Counted from the first letter of the stretch, positions 1-19,350 are shown. The stretch: DNA of 64,000 nt from Gaiellasilicea sp963791905 (GCA_963791905.1 CAWBTX010000001.1:200756-264755); one strand, 5' to 3'. The notes: generated by a model from the letters alone, not told the origin. Numbers and translations: made by a program.

Positions 1-151
1 TCTGCACGGCCTCGTAGCCGTCCGTCGGCACGGTCTTCACCTGCACGACCGGGCACGGGCCGGCCTCGATCACCGTCACCGGCGTCACGTCGCCGGACTC
101 CGGATCGAAGACCTGCGTCATGCCCAGCTTGCGTCCCAGGATGCCCTTCAT
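1..151 (-). CDS. rplC: 50S ribosomal protein L3, N-terminal part
   Basis: Only the first 50 codons are inside the window; the gene continues past base 1. The translation begins MKGILGRKLGMTQVF, the usual start of bacterial L3, an early-assembly protein of the large subunit that reaches towards the peptidyl transferase centre. The ATG at 151-149 overlaps the rpsJ stop as TGATG, so the two are translationally coupled and L3 follows S10 as in the classical S10 operon. Confidence 0.95.
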   Translation of the reverse strand, partial: MKGILGRKLGMTQVFDPESGDVTPVTVIEAGPCPVVQVKTVPTDGYEAVQ

Positions 152-459
152 CAGAGCTTGATCTCGATGTCGACGCCGGCGGGAAGATCGAGCCGCATCA
201 GCGAGTCCACCGTCTTCGGGGTCGGGCTATGGATGTCGATCAGGCGCTTGTGCGTGCGCACCTCGAAGTGCTCGCGCGAGTCCTTGTCCTTGAAGGGGCT
301 GCGGATCACGCAGTAGACGTTCTTCTCAGTGGGCAGGGGCACAGGGCCGGTGATCGTCGCACCGGTGCGCTGGGCCGTCTCCACGATCTGCGAGGCGGAG
401 CGGTCCAGCTGCTGGTGGTCGTAGCCCTTGAGCCGGATGCGGATCTTCTGTTGCGGCAC
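151..459 (-). CDS. rpsJ: 30S ribosomal protein S10
   Basis: 102 residues, the normal S10 length, with the typical start (KIRIRLKGYDHQQLD) and the end GVDIEIKL. S10 is a head protein of the small subunit and, as NusE, takes part in antitermination with NusB and NusG. The start is GTG at 459, preceded by a GAAGGAAG Shine-Dalgarno stretch. It lies 18 bases after tuf and overlaps rplC by one base, so the str and S10 operons are joined here as one transcription unit. Confidence 0.97.
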   Translation of the reverse strand: MPQQKIRIRLKGYDHQQLDRSASQIVETAQRTGATITGPVPLPTEKNVYCVIRSPFKDKDSREHFEVRTHKRLIDIHSPTPKTVDSLMRLDLPAGVDIEIKL

Positions 460-477
460 GATCTTCCTTCGCTCTCG

Positions 478-1665
<1,188 letters not shown>

Positions 1666-1690
1666 TCTGGCTCTCTCCTCCGTCTTCTAC

Positions 1691-3784
<2,094 letters not shown>

Positions 3785-3791
3785 GTCTCCC

Positions 3792-4262
3792 TTACCAGCG
3801 GTAGTGCGCGAAGGCCTTGTTGGCCTGCGCCATCCGGTAGATGTCGTCCTTCTTCTTGAACGCGCCGCCCTGCCCGTTCAGCGCGTCCTGGAGCTCGGCG
3901 GCGAGCTTGGCCTGAAAACCCTTCTCACGCCGGTCGCGTGAGAACTGGACGAGCCAGCGGATCGCGAGCGTGCGGGCGCGGCGCTGCGGCACCTCGACAG
4001 GCACCTGGTAGTTCGCGCCACCGACGCGGCGCGAGCGCACCTCGAGCACCGGGGTCACGGTCTTCACCGCGGCCTCGAGCGCCTCGACCGGCGGCCGGCC
4101 GGTGCGCTCGGAGACGATCGCGAGCGCGTCGTAGACGAGCTTCTCGGACGTCGAGCGCTTGCCGTCGAGCATGACCGCGTTGATCAGCTGCGTCACCAGC
4201 TTCGAGCTGTGCACCGGATCGGCGACGAGCTCGCGCGGCGTGATGTCGGCCCGGCGCGGCAT
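3792..4262 (-). CDS. rpsG: 30S ribosomal protein S7
   Basis: 156 residues, full length, starting MPRRADITPRELVADPVHSS and ending NKAFAHYRW. S7 nucleates assembly of the 30S head and contacts mRNA and tRNA at the E site. Its ATG overlaps the rpsL stop as TGATG, which implies translational coupling. The order rpsL-rpsG-fusA-tuf is the classical str operon. Confidence 0.97.
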   Translation of the reverse strand: MPRRADITPRELVADPVHSSKLVTQLINAVMLDGKRSTSEKLVYDALAIVSERTGRPPVEALEAAVKTVTPVLEVRSRRVGGANYQVPVEVPQRRARTLAIRWLVQFSRDRREKGFQAKLAAELQDALNGQGGAFKKKDDIYRMAQANKAFAHYRW

Positions 4263-4630
4263 CAGGTCTTCTTCGCTCCGTAGCGCGAGCGGGCCTGCTT
4301 GCGGTCGGAGACACCGGAGGTGTCGAGACCGCCGCGGATGATCTTGTAGCGGAAGCCCGGCAGGTCGGCCGTGCGGCCGCCGCGCAGCAGCACGACGGAG
4401 TGCTCCTGGAGGTTGTGGCCCTCGCCGGGGATGTAGGCGCCGACCTCCGCCCCGTTCGTCAGCCGGACGCGGGCGACCTTGCGCAGCGCCGAGTTCGGCT
4501 TACGCGGGGTCACCGTGTAGACGCGCGTGCAGACGCCGCGCTTCTGCGGCGCTCCGCGCAGCGCGGGGCTCTTCGTCTTCGACTTCGAGGTCTGACGGCC
4601 CTTGCGGACAAGCTGATTGACAGTCGGCAC
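4262..4630 (-). CDS. rpsL: 30S ribosomal protein S12 with Arg43 and Ala88
   Basis: 122 residues. S12 sits at the decoding centre and controls accuracy. The core is normal (KRGVCTRVYT, EGHNLQEHSVVLLRGG). Two residues stand out: in the TPRKPNSALRK loop, position 43 is Arg where most bacteria have Lys, and in GGRTADLPG position 88 is Ala where most have Lys. Both are the classical streptomycin-resistance sites in mycobacterial numbering. The gene opens the str operon, with AAGGAGAGAAG just before the ATG. Confidence 0.97.
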   Translation of the reverse strand: MPTVNQLVRKGRQTSKSKTKSPALRGAPQKRGVCTRVYTVTPRKPNSALRKVARVRLTNGAEVGAYIPGEGHNLQEHSVVLLRGGRTADLPGFRYKIIRGGLDTSGVSDRKQARSRYGAKKT

Positions 4631-4863
4631 TTCTCTCCTTGGGAACGGGAACTTCTGCTCACACGGCGACAGTCGGCGGGCCCAGAGGCACCTGCCAACC
4701 GGACAGCGGATGATAGCGAACCTCCCCTGGAGCCGCCAATCGGCGCGGGAAAGCGCAGTCCCGGGCTAACGACTACCCGGGTATGGCCGCGATTTTATGA
4801 CTCGAAACTCATACCTTTGGCACGAAATGCCGATTATTGTCAGATCGCGGCTCCATCTTCACC
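4631..4863. promoter_or_regulatory. Divergent intergenic region, rpsL / diguanylate cyclase
   Basis: This 233-base gap separates the rpsL operon from the plus-strand diguanylate cyclase gene and must hold both promoters. The part at 4790-4845 is clearly richer in A and T than its surroundings. On the plus strand 4829-4836 reads GCCGATTA, like the -10 boxes of the pilus promoters further along, but no matching -35 lies 15-16 bases upstream. A short inverted repeat GGCA-CGAAA-TGCC overlaps it. I cannot fix the rpsL promoter with confidence. Confidence 0.45.
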
Positions 4864-6090
4864 ATGACGACTGTACTCATCGCCTGCGCAGTGGCTCTCG
4901 CAGCGACGGCCCTACTCGCCGTCGTTTTCCTCAGTGTGCGCCGGAACGCGAGCGACCGGCGGCTCGAGGAGATGGTCGAGCGCTTCAACGAGCGCATGGA
5001 GGCGATGGTGCGGGAGGTCTCCCAGGCTCTCGACCGCGTCCAGGAGGAGAGCCGGACGACCCAGAACTTCAGCGAGCTCTCCACCTCGATCGACCTCGAC
5101 GAGGTGCTGACGCGCACGCTCGAGGCTGCGGCCTCCTTCGCCGGCGTCGACGCCGCGCTCGTCGCGGTCGAGGAGGGCTCGGCGCCGGCCGTCGCCGCTG
5201 CGCTCGGGATGGGTCTCGACGAGTCGCCGCGGCCGACGGTTGCGGCGCCGCCGGACGGCAGCACGCCGCGGGCCATCTCCTTCGCCTACGAGTACGACCC
5301 GAGGGAGAGCCCGCCCGACGCGATCCGCGCCGGCATCTCCGTCCCGCTCCTGAGCGAGGGCGAGCTGATCGGCTATCTCGCCGCGTTCACCCGCGGCCCC
5401 GGCCACCACTTCGGCGAGGCTCAGGCGCGCTTGCTGGAGGACCTCGCGCTCCGCGCAGGACCCGCGATCCAGAACGCACGCCTCTTCCGCGAGGCGCGCC
5501 AGCTGGCCGACCTGGACGCGCTCACGGGCCTGCACAACCGCCGCTACTTCCACGAGACGCTCGCCCGTGAGGTCGCCCGCGCACAACGGTACGAACGCCA
5601 GCTCGCCCTCGTCGTCATCGACCTGGACGACTTCAAGGCGGTGAACGACCGCATCGGCCACCTCGCCGGCGACGCGGTCCTGGCGGAGGCGGCCGAGCGG
5701 GTCCGGGACGTCGTGCGCTCCGCCGACGTCGCGTGCCGCGTCGGCGGGGACGAGTTCGCCGTGATCCTGCCGGAGTCCGGCGTCCACGACGCCGAGCAGT
5801 TGTACCAGCGCCTGCAGCACGCGATCTCGAGCCGCGCGGTCGGCCAGGTGGGGCGGCTGCACGTGTCCGCCGGGGGAACCGAGCTGCGCGGCGGCGACGA
5901 TGCCGTGGCCTTCTTCCAGCGGGCCGACGAGGCCCTGTACCGCGCGAAGCGGGAAGGCAAGGGGATGTTCTTCGGCGACGGCGACGAGGGTGAGCCGCCG
6001 CTCGGGCTCCCCGCCGAGCCGGGCCCGAGGCCGATCCGCCCGGTGCCTAACCAGCCTCCGCAAGCGTCAGAAACGGCAAGTAGCTCGTGA
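4864..6090 (+). CDS. Membrane GAF-GGDEF diguanylate cyclase
   Basis: 408 residues from the ATG at 4864; a TTG 27 bases upstream is possible but less likely. Domains: one membrane helix (about residues 1-24), a short coiled coil rich in Glu and Arg (30-65), a GAF-like sensory domain (about 75-215), then a GGDEF domain (about 225-380). The catalytic motif RVGGDEFAV is intact and an RSAD inhibitory (I-site) motif lies five residues before it, so the enzyme should make cyclic di-GMP from GTP with product inhibition. The last 44 bases overlap the convergent gene at 6047. It stands between the rpoBC and str clusters, an unusual place. Confidence 0.92.
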   Translation: MTTVLIACAVALAATALLAVVFLSVRRNASDRRLEEMVERFNERMEAMVREVSQALDRVQEESRTTQNFSELSTSIDLDEVLTRTLEAAASFAGVDAALVAVEEGSAPAVAAALGMGLDESPRPTVAAPPDGSTPRAISFAYEYDPRESPPDAIRAGISVPLLSEGELIGYLAAFTRGPGHHFGEAQARLLEDLALRAGPAIQNARLFREARQLADLDALTGLHNRRYFHETLAREVARAQRYERQLALVVIDLDDFKAVNDRIGHLAGDAVLAEAAERVRDVVRSADVACRVGGDEFAVILPESGVHDAEQLYQRLQHAISSRAVGQVGRLHVSAGGTELRGGDDAVAFFQRADEALYRAKREGKGMFFGDGDEGEPPLGLPAEPGPRPIRPVPNQPPQASETASSS

Positions 6091-7786
6091 GCTCGACGGC
6101 GCCGACCTGCGGCAGCCGGTCCCGTACGCACCGCAGCTGATCGAGCGCATTCTTCTGCTGCAGCGCCGTCCAGCTGTGGTAGCGGTCGGCCTGGGCCGCC
6201 GTCCGGAGAGCGCGGCTGATCGCCGGACGCGCCGCCTCACCGGGGATCGCCGCGAGCGGCGCGGTGTCGGCGAGCGCGCGAACCTCGAACACGCCCTCGA
6301 ACGTGCGGATCGTGATCGTCCTGCCGAGCGGCGCGGTGAAGACCTGTGCCGGTGCGTCGAGCGCGAGGGCGATGCCGCGGCCGTCGGGGAGCCAGGACGG
6401 AGCCGGCTCCACCTCGACCTCGCGCGCCGACACGCTCCCGTACGTCTGCTGTAGCTCTTCCAGCACCGCCCCCGACGGCGCCGGCACCGTGAGCCGCGCC
6501 TGGATCGACCGCCGCCTCAACTCGTCGCCGATGATGTCTCGGGCGACTCCGCGCGTCGCGCGCCCTCGCGCCAACGCGCCCGCGTAGCCGGCGGTGCTGC
6601 CGCCGAAGCGGCGCGCGACGATCGTGCGCTCGGCGGCGAGGATCTCGTGCAGGCCCACGGAGGCCTCCCGGCTCTCGACCAGCCGTGCGAAGAGCCCGGA
6701 GAGCGCGACCTCCGGGTCACGCGTGAGGCGGGCGAGCTCGCCGATCTCGTTCGTCGTGATCGTCTGCTCGCCCAGAGCGCAGCGCACTCCGGCCGGCAGA
6801 TCGATCTGGCCCGTGCGCCGGTCGGCGTCGAATCCCTCCGCGTGGCGCGGTGCGTTGCACAGGCTCGGGTCGCGCGCCCACAGCCACACGCACGCGGCGC
6901 CTTCCTTGTCCGGGTCGCTCCCAGCCTCGTTGAACACGCCCCAGCCCCACGACCAGATGTGCGCGATCGAGAGCTCGCGCGCAACCTGCTTCGCCGCGAA
7001 CGCCTGCAGCTTCCCGACGTCGAACCACGCCGAGGCAGGCTTCAGGCCCTCTCGCCCGCCGGAGCCAGGCCGGGTCTGGAACCCGAGCATGAACCCGAGC
7101 TTCGACGGCGGGATGTTGATCGCGAAGAGCTTGCTCGCCGCCTGGCGCATCGACGTGCGCATGCGCCTGCTGCCGAGGACGGGCCCGGCGCGGTGCACTG
7201 CGGGCGCGTTGAAGTACTTCTCGAGCACGATGTCCGCCACGGCCGCAACGTCGCGCCACCATTGCCCCGCTTCGCCGCCGGTGAAGGGGTCGCCGGACAC
7301 GAGCAGGATGGGCTTGGCGCCGCGCTCGGCAAGCAGGCGCGCCCAGTCGAGGACGTTCTGCCGGTAGCGCGCGGTCGTGGGCGTCCACGGGGTCGGCACC
7401 CCGCCGCCGAAGAGCTCGTTCATGGCGATCCACGGCGTCGTGCAGCCGGTCGTGAGGACGGCGAACTCGTACAGCTTCTCGGCGCGCTCGCGCAGCACGG
7501 CGGAATCCGCAGGGACCGAGGGCGTGCCGACCCGGCGGTTCAGGTACATGTCCCAGTGGATCGTCTGCGCTCCGCGCGCGCGCATCTGGGCGGGGTAGCC
7601 CTGGCCCGAGCCGGCGACGATCACGCCCGGCCGCCCGAAGAGGTGGCCGAGCTGCGGCGTGCCGTAGTCGATCCAGAGCGGCTTCGTGTCGGGCAGCCCG
7701 CAGAGCCCCGCACTTGCGGTTCCGGGTGCGGCCGCAGCGAACGCTGCCGCGGCCAGGGCGATCAGGACGACTCGTTTCATCTCCAC
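6047..7786 (-). CDS. Large secreted protein of unknown function
   Basis: 579 residues. The N-terminus has a clear Sec signal (positive start, then a long Ala-rich core ending TASAG, about residues 1-26). No family is recognised with confidence. The central part (about 60-320) has features reminiscent of a TIM-barrel glycosidase, such as AMNELFGG and HIWSWGWGVF with Trp-rich and Asn-Glu segments; this is inference only. The C-terminal half is helical, then beta-rich. Its end overlaps the cyclase gene tail-to-tail by 44 bases. It lies 113 bases after the rpoC stop on the same strand but upstream in coordinates, beyond the rpoC terminator, so it is probably transcribed separately. Confidence 0.75.
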   Translation of the reverse strand: MEMKRVVLIALAAAAFAAAAPGTASAGLCGLPDTKPLWIDYGTPQLGHLFGRPGVIVAGSGQGYPAQMRARGAQTIHWDMYLNRRVGTPSVPADSAVLRERAEKLYEFAVLTTGCTTPWIAMNELFGGGVPTPWTPTTARYRQNVLDWARLLAERGAKPILLVSGDPFTGGEAGQWWRDVAAVADIVLEKYFNAPAVHRAGPVLGSRRMRTSMRQAASKLFAINIPPSKLGFMLGFQTRPGSGGREGLKPASAWFDVGKLQAFAAKQVARELSIAHIWSWGWGVFNEAGSDPDKEGAACVWLWARDPSLCNAPRHAEGFDADRRTGQIDLPAGVRCALGEQTITTNEIGELARLTRDPEVALSGLFARLVESREASVGLHEILAAERTIVARRFGGSTAGYAGALARGRATRGVARDIIGDELRRRSIQARLTVPAPSGAVLEELQQTYGSVSAREVEVEPAPSWLPDGRGIALALDAPAQVFTAPLGRTITIRTFEGVFEVRALADTAPLAAIPGEAARPAISRALRTAAQADRYHSWTALQQKNALDQLRCVRDRLPQVGAVELTSYLPFLTLAEAG

Positions 7787-7846
7787 GGCGGCCGATTCGT
7801 TGTAGCAGCCGAGTCTCCTGGCCGTGTTAGCGAAGTCCGAAGACGA

Positions 7847-7874
7847 GAAGGGGCGGCCACTCGGCCGCCCCTTC
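7847..7874 (-). terminator. Terminator after rpoC
   Basis: A perfect 12-base inverted repeat, GAAGGGGCGGCC at 7847-7858 and its complement at 7863-7874, with a 4-base loop. It begins 25 bases after the rpoC stop and is followed on the minus strand by a T/C-rich tract. It is the likely end of the rpoB-rpoC transcript. Confidence 0.8.
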
Positions 7875-7899
7875 AGGGTCGCGCGGTCTCGGTCGCCGG

Positions 7900-12504
<4,605 letters not shown>

Positions 12505-12564
12505 GTGATCAGCGCCTCTTTCTTCTCTTCAGTCAGTTCTCGTGTCTCTGGAAATCCGGTCTCG

Positions 12565-16218
<3,654 letters not shown>

Positions 16219-16376
16219 GTGGCTACAGCCTCCCTTATGGGCGTGCGATGCGGATGTGGGTACGGCGTATGGGCGGGCAGGGCGAAACGGCTAACGTCGG
16301 CGCGAACCCCGTAGGGTAGCGGACGGCGACACCCCACCGCAAGCAAAGGCCGCGGCGGAGTGCCGAATCTGAGTGG

Positions 16377-16382
16377 ATTGTA
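16377..16382 (-). promoter_or_regulatory. Candidate -10 of an rpoB promoter
   Basis: TACAAT on the minus strand, just past the rplL terminator and about 160 bases before the rpoB start. The expected -35 position lies within the terminator stem and matches TTGACA poorly, so this is only a candidate. A promoter here would explain how rpoB is expressed after the terminator. Confidence 0.35.
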
Positions 16383-16386
16383 GCGA

Positions 16387-16419
16387 ACGAGCGGGGATTC
16401 CGCAGGAATCCCCGCTCGT
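16387..16419 (-). terminator. Terminator after rplL
   Basis: A perfect 15-base stem, ACGAGCGGGGATTCC at 16387-16401 with its complement at 16405-16419, and a 3-base loop. It starts 18 bases past the rplL stop and is followed by TCGCTACAATCC. It should end or attenuate the rplK-rplL transcript before rpoB, giving lower polymerase than ribosomal-protein output. Confidence 0.75.
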
Positions 16420-16437
16420 CGGCGGATCGAGCCCGCT

Positions 16438-16827
16438 TTACTTCAGCTCGACTGCCGCTCCGGCCTCTTCCAGCTGGGTCTTGATCGACTCGGCCTCCTC
16501 GGTCGCGACGCCCTCCTTGACGGCGCTCGGTGCGCCGTCCACGAGGTCCTTCGCCTCCTTCAGGCCGAGGCCGGTGACTGCGCGGACGACCTTGATCACC
16601 TGGATCTTCTTGTCGCCGGCGCCGGTGAGCATGACGTCGAACGCCGTCTTCTCCTCCGCCGCCGCGCCGTCGCCGCCGGCTGCGGGGGCTGCGCCCGGCG
16701 CCGCCACCGCGACCGGAGCGGCCGCGGTGACGCCCCACTCCTCCTCGATCTTGTTCTTGAGCTCGACGAGCTCGAGGACCGTCATGCCCCCGAGCGTCTC
16801 GAGCACCTTGCTCGTATCGGTTGCCAT
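16438..16827 (-). CDS. rplL: 50S ribosomal protein L7/L12
   Basis: 129 residues, the normal length. N-terminal dimerisation domain, Ala/Pro/Gly hinge (about 36-60), and the C-terminal factor-binding domain with KIQVIKVVRAVTGLGLKEAKDLVD and the end EEAGAAVELK. Several dimers form the ribosomal stalk and recruit the GTPase factors. The ATG overlaps the rplJ stop as TAATG, a one-base coupling. Confidence 0.97.
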   Translation of the reverse strand: MATDTSKVLETLGGMTVLELVELKNKIEEEWGVTAAAPVAVAAPGAAPAAGGDGAAAEEKTAFDVMLTGAGDKKIQVIKVVRAVTGLGLKEAKDLVDGAPSAVKEGVATEEAESIKTQLEEAGAAVELK

Positions 16828-17492
16828 TACTCCTGCTCCTCCACGCCCCCAGCCTCCGGCTGGGGGTCAGTTGTCGTTGTTGTCTCTTCAGCGTTCGCGC
16901 CTATCGCCGATTCCGCGTCAGCGGAAGCTGCGCCTGCGGAATCTGCGACGGGCGGCGCCTCAGCGCCGCCCAGCTGCTCGATCCTTGCGTCGATCAGGCC
17001 GACGAGATCACGCAGCGGCGCCGCCAACAGCGCGACGAAGGTCGTCAGCGGCGACACGATCCCGCCCACGAGCTGCGCACGCAGCACGTCGGCCGGCGGC
17101 AGCTTGGCGAGGTTCTCGACCTCGGCCGCCGACATGGCCTGGCCCTCGAGCACGCCGCCGCGAATGGCGAGGACCTTGGTGTCGCGCGCCGCGTCCCCCA
17201 GCGCCTTCGCCACCGCCACGGGATCGCCCCCGCTCTCGACGAACGCGATCGCGGACGGGCCCTCGAGCAGTGCGAGCAGCGCGTCGGCGCCTGCGGCCTC
17301 GGCCGCGCGACGCGTGAGCGTGTTCTTGACGACCGCAAAGCGGGCGCCGTGCTCGATCAGCTTCGTCCGGAGCGCGTCGATCTCGGCATTCGTGAGACCG
17401 CGGTAGTCGGCGACGATCAGCGTCTCCGTCGTCCGCAGTCGCTCGGTCAGCTCAGCGACCACGAGCTCCTTCTGGTTTTTGTCCACGGTCAT
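16827..17492 (-). CDS. rplJ: 50S ribosomal protein L10 with acidic tail
   Basis: 221 residues if read from the ATG at 17492; about 165-175 is usual. L10 is the stalk base that binds the L7/L12 dimers. The ribosome-binding domain (NQKELVVAELTERLRTTETLIVADYRGL) and the helical C-terminal arm are normal. The last 45 or so residues form an acidic, low-complexity tail rich in Ala, Glu and Thr. The ATG is only two bases from GGAGG; the in-frame GTG at 17486 has better spacing (eight bases) and may be the true start. Confidence 0.95.
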   Translation of the reverse strand: MTVDKNQKELVVAELTERLRTTETLIVADYRGLTNAEIDALRTKLIEHGARFAVVKNTLTRRAAEAAGADALLALLEGPSAIAFVESGGDPVAVAKALGDAARDTKVLAIRGGVLEGQAMSAAEVENLAKLPPADVLRAQLVGGIVSPLTTFVALLAAPLRDLVGLIDARIEQLGGAEAPPVADSAGAASADAESAIGANAEETTTTTDPQPEAGGVEEQE

Positions 17493-17625
17493 TTCCTCCG
17501 GAAATGACTAGGCCCGCCGGAGGCGGGCCGAGCATGGCGATTGGTTCGCGTCTGCTTGGCCGCCTCGACCGGTCCTCTGCCTCGCGGCTGCCGGTTGTCT
17601 CTGGCGACGGATCTAGTCTTGTTGG
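17490..17625 (-). promoter_or_regulatory. rplJ leader with structures hiding the ribosome-binding site
   Basis: The 133 bases between rplA and rplJ look like a ribosomal L10 leader, which in many bacteria binds the L10-L12 complex and shuts off its own translation. Two hairpins are visible: GGCCCGCC-TCC-GGCGGGCC at 17511-17529, and CATTTCC-GGA-GGAAATG at 17490-17506, whose loop and 3' arm contain GGAGG and the ATG. Further upstream a GC-rich segment with GAGAC and ACCGG could form the kink-turn. The family assignment is inference; the hairpins are visible directly. Confidence 0.55.
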
Positions 17626-18381
17626 CTAGACGGTAGCAGCCTCTCTAGCCGAGTCTGCGTCAGCAGAATCGGCCTGCTCCTCGACGATGCCGCGGGTTCG
17701 CGTCGGATCGACCTTCACGCCCGGGCCCATCGTCGTCGCCAGGGTGATGCCCTCGATGTAGCGGCCCTTCGCGGCCGCCGGCTTCGCGCGCACGATCTCC
17801 TCGATCAGCGCCGCGTAGTTCTCGAGCAGGTTCCTCTCGCCGAAGCTCTTCTTCCCGATCGACACGTGCACACACGCGCCACGGTCGGTCCGGTACTCGA
17901 GCTTCCCGCCCTTGGCGTCCGTCACCGCCTTGGCGATGTCGAACGTGACCGTTCCCGTCTTCGGGTTCGGCATCAGGCCGCGGGGCCCGAGCACGCGGCC
18001 GAGCTTGCCGACGTTCCCCATCTGGTCCGGAGTCGCGATCGCCACGTCGAAGTCGGTGAAGCCCTCCTCGACGCGCTTCGCGAGATCGGCCGAGCCGACG
18101 ACGTCGGCGCCTGCCTCCTCCGCCTCGCGGGCCTTGTCGCCCTCGGCGAAGACCGCCACGCGGACGCTCTTGCCGGTCCCGTGCGGGAGCATGATCGTGC
18201 CGCGCAGCTGCTGGTCGGCGTGGCGGACGTTGAGCCCGAGCCGGAAGTGCGCCTCGACGGTCTCGTCGAACTTCGCGTCCGGAAACTCCTTGAGCGTTCG
18301 GATCGCCTCGGCCGGCGAGTAGAGCTGCTCGCGATCGATCTTTCCGCGCGCTTCCTCATAGCGCTTGCCGTGCGAGCTCAT
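17626..18381 (-). CDS. rplA: 50S ribosomal protein L1
   Basis: 251 residues, slightly longer than the usual 230. L1 forms the mobile stalk at the E site and releases deacylated tRNA. Typical motifs are present, including GPRGLMPNPKTGTVT and the C-terminal TMGPGVKVD. The extra length is an acidic tail (DSADADSA). The ATG overlaps the rplK stop by four bases (ATGA). Confidence 0.97.
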   Translation of the reverse strand: MSSHGKRYEEARGKIDREQLYSPAEAIRTLKEFPDAKFDETVEAHFRLGLNVRHADQQLRGTIMLPHGTGKSVRVAVFAEGDKAREAEEAGADVVGSADLAKRVEEGFTDFDVAIATPDQMGNVGKLGRVLGPRGLMPNPKTGTVTFDIAKAVTDAKGGKLEYRTDRGACVHVSIGKKSFGERNLLENYAALIEEIVRAKPAAAKGRYIEGITLATTMGPGVKVDPTRTRGIVEEQADSADADSAREAATV

Positions 18382-18803
18382 CGCTCCACCTCCACGCCCA
18401 TGCTGCGGGCGGTGCCGGCAATGACGAGCATCGCCTGATCGACGTCGCGGGCGTTCAGGTCGGGCAGCTTCGTCTCCGCGATCTGGCGCAACTGCGCCTG
18501 CGAGAGCCGGCCAACCTTGTTGCGGTTGGGCTCGGCGGAGCCGCTCTCGAGACCGAGCGCCTCCTTGATCAGGACGGCCGCCGGCGGCGTCTTCGTGATG
18601 AAGGTGAAGGAGCGGTCCTCGTAGACCGTGATCTCAACCGGCGTGATCCGGCCGTTCTCCTGCGCGGTCTGCGCGTTGAACGCCTTGCAGAACTCCATGA
18701 TGTTGACGCCGTGCTGGCCGAGCGCGGGACCGACCGGAGGCGCCGGGTTGGCCTGGCCGCCCGGGATCTGGAGCTTGATCAGTGTCAGGACTTTCTTCGC
18801 CAT
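18378..18803 (-). CDS. rplK: 50S ribosomal protein L11
   Basis: 141 residues, the standard length. L11 shapes the GTPase-associated centre with 23S rRNA and is needed for the stringent response through RelA. The N-terminal Pro-rich loop (PGGQANPAPPVGPALGQHGVN) that forms the thiopeptide site is conserved. It lies 13 bases after nusG and overlaps rplA by four bases. Confidence 0.97.
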   Translation of the reverse strand: MAKKVLTLIKLQIPGGQANPAPPVGPALGQHGVNIMEFCKAFNAQTAQENGRITPVEITVYEDRSFTFITKTPPAAVLIKEALGLESGSAEPNRNKVGRLSQAQLRQIAETKLPDLNARDVDQAMLVIAGTARSMGVEVER

Positions 18804-18816
18804 GGATGCTCTCTAC

Positions 18817-19350
18817 TCAGTCGATCTTCTTTACTTGGTCGAAGCCGAGCTCGACCGGGACCTGGCGCTCGAAGATGTCGACGAGCACCTTCAGCTTCTG
18901 CTGGTCGCCGTTCACGTCGACGATCTCGCCGTCGAAGTCGGACAGCGGGCCGGAGGTTACCTTCACCGACTCGCCGAGCGAGAACTCGACCTGCGAGCGG
19001 ACGGCTGCGCCGCCGACCCCCGCACCGGTGTGCAGGATCCGGTCGACCTCCGCCTGTGCGAGCGGCACGGGCTTCGCGCCGGCGCCGACGAACCCGGTGA
19101 CCCCGGGCGTGTTCTTCACGACCGACCAGGCATCGTCGTTCAGGTCCATGTTCACGAGCACGTAGCCGGGCAGGACGCGCTTCTCGGTCTGCACCTTCTG
19201 GCCGTCCTTGGTCTCGATCACCTGCTCGGTGGGGACCACGACCCGGCGGAACCGCGGCGCCTGGTTCATCGAGATGATCCGGTGCTCGAGGTTGGCCTTG
19301 ACCTTGTTCTCGTGCCCGGAGTAGGTGTTGATCACGTACCAGCGGAACAT
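18817..19350 (-). CDS. nusG: Transcription termination/antitermination factor NusG
   Basis: 177 residues: an N-terminal NGN domain (WYVINTYSGHENKVKANLE) that clamps RNA polymerase, and a C-terminal KOW domain (GESVKVTSGPLSDFDGEIVDVN) that meets S10 or Rho. It lacks the long acidic N-terminal extension seen in many streptomycetes and mycobacteria. The secE-nusG-rplK-rplA order is standard; gaps are 7 and 13 bases. Confidence 0.97.
   Translation of the reverse strand: MFRWYVINTYSGHENKVKANLEHRIISMNQAPRFRRVVVPTEQVIETKDGQKVQTEKRVLPGYVLVNMDLNDDAWSVVKNTPGVTGFVGAGAKPVPLAQAEVDRILHTGAGVGGAAVRSQVEFSLGESVKVTSGPLSDFDGEIVDVNGDQQKLKVLVDIFERQVPVELGFDQVKKID

Noticed and set aside
4816..4835. Sigma-54-like sequence TGGCACGAAATGC before the diguanylate cyclase
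   Set aside because: The GG and GC elements are two bases too close for a sigma-54 promoter.
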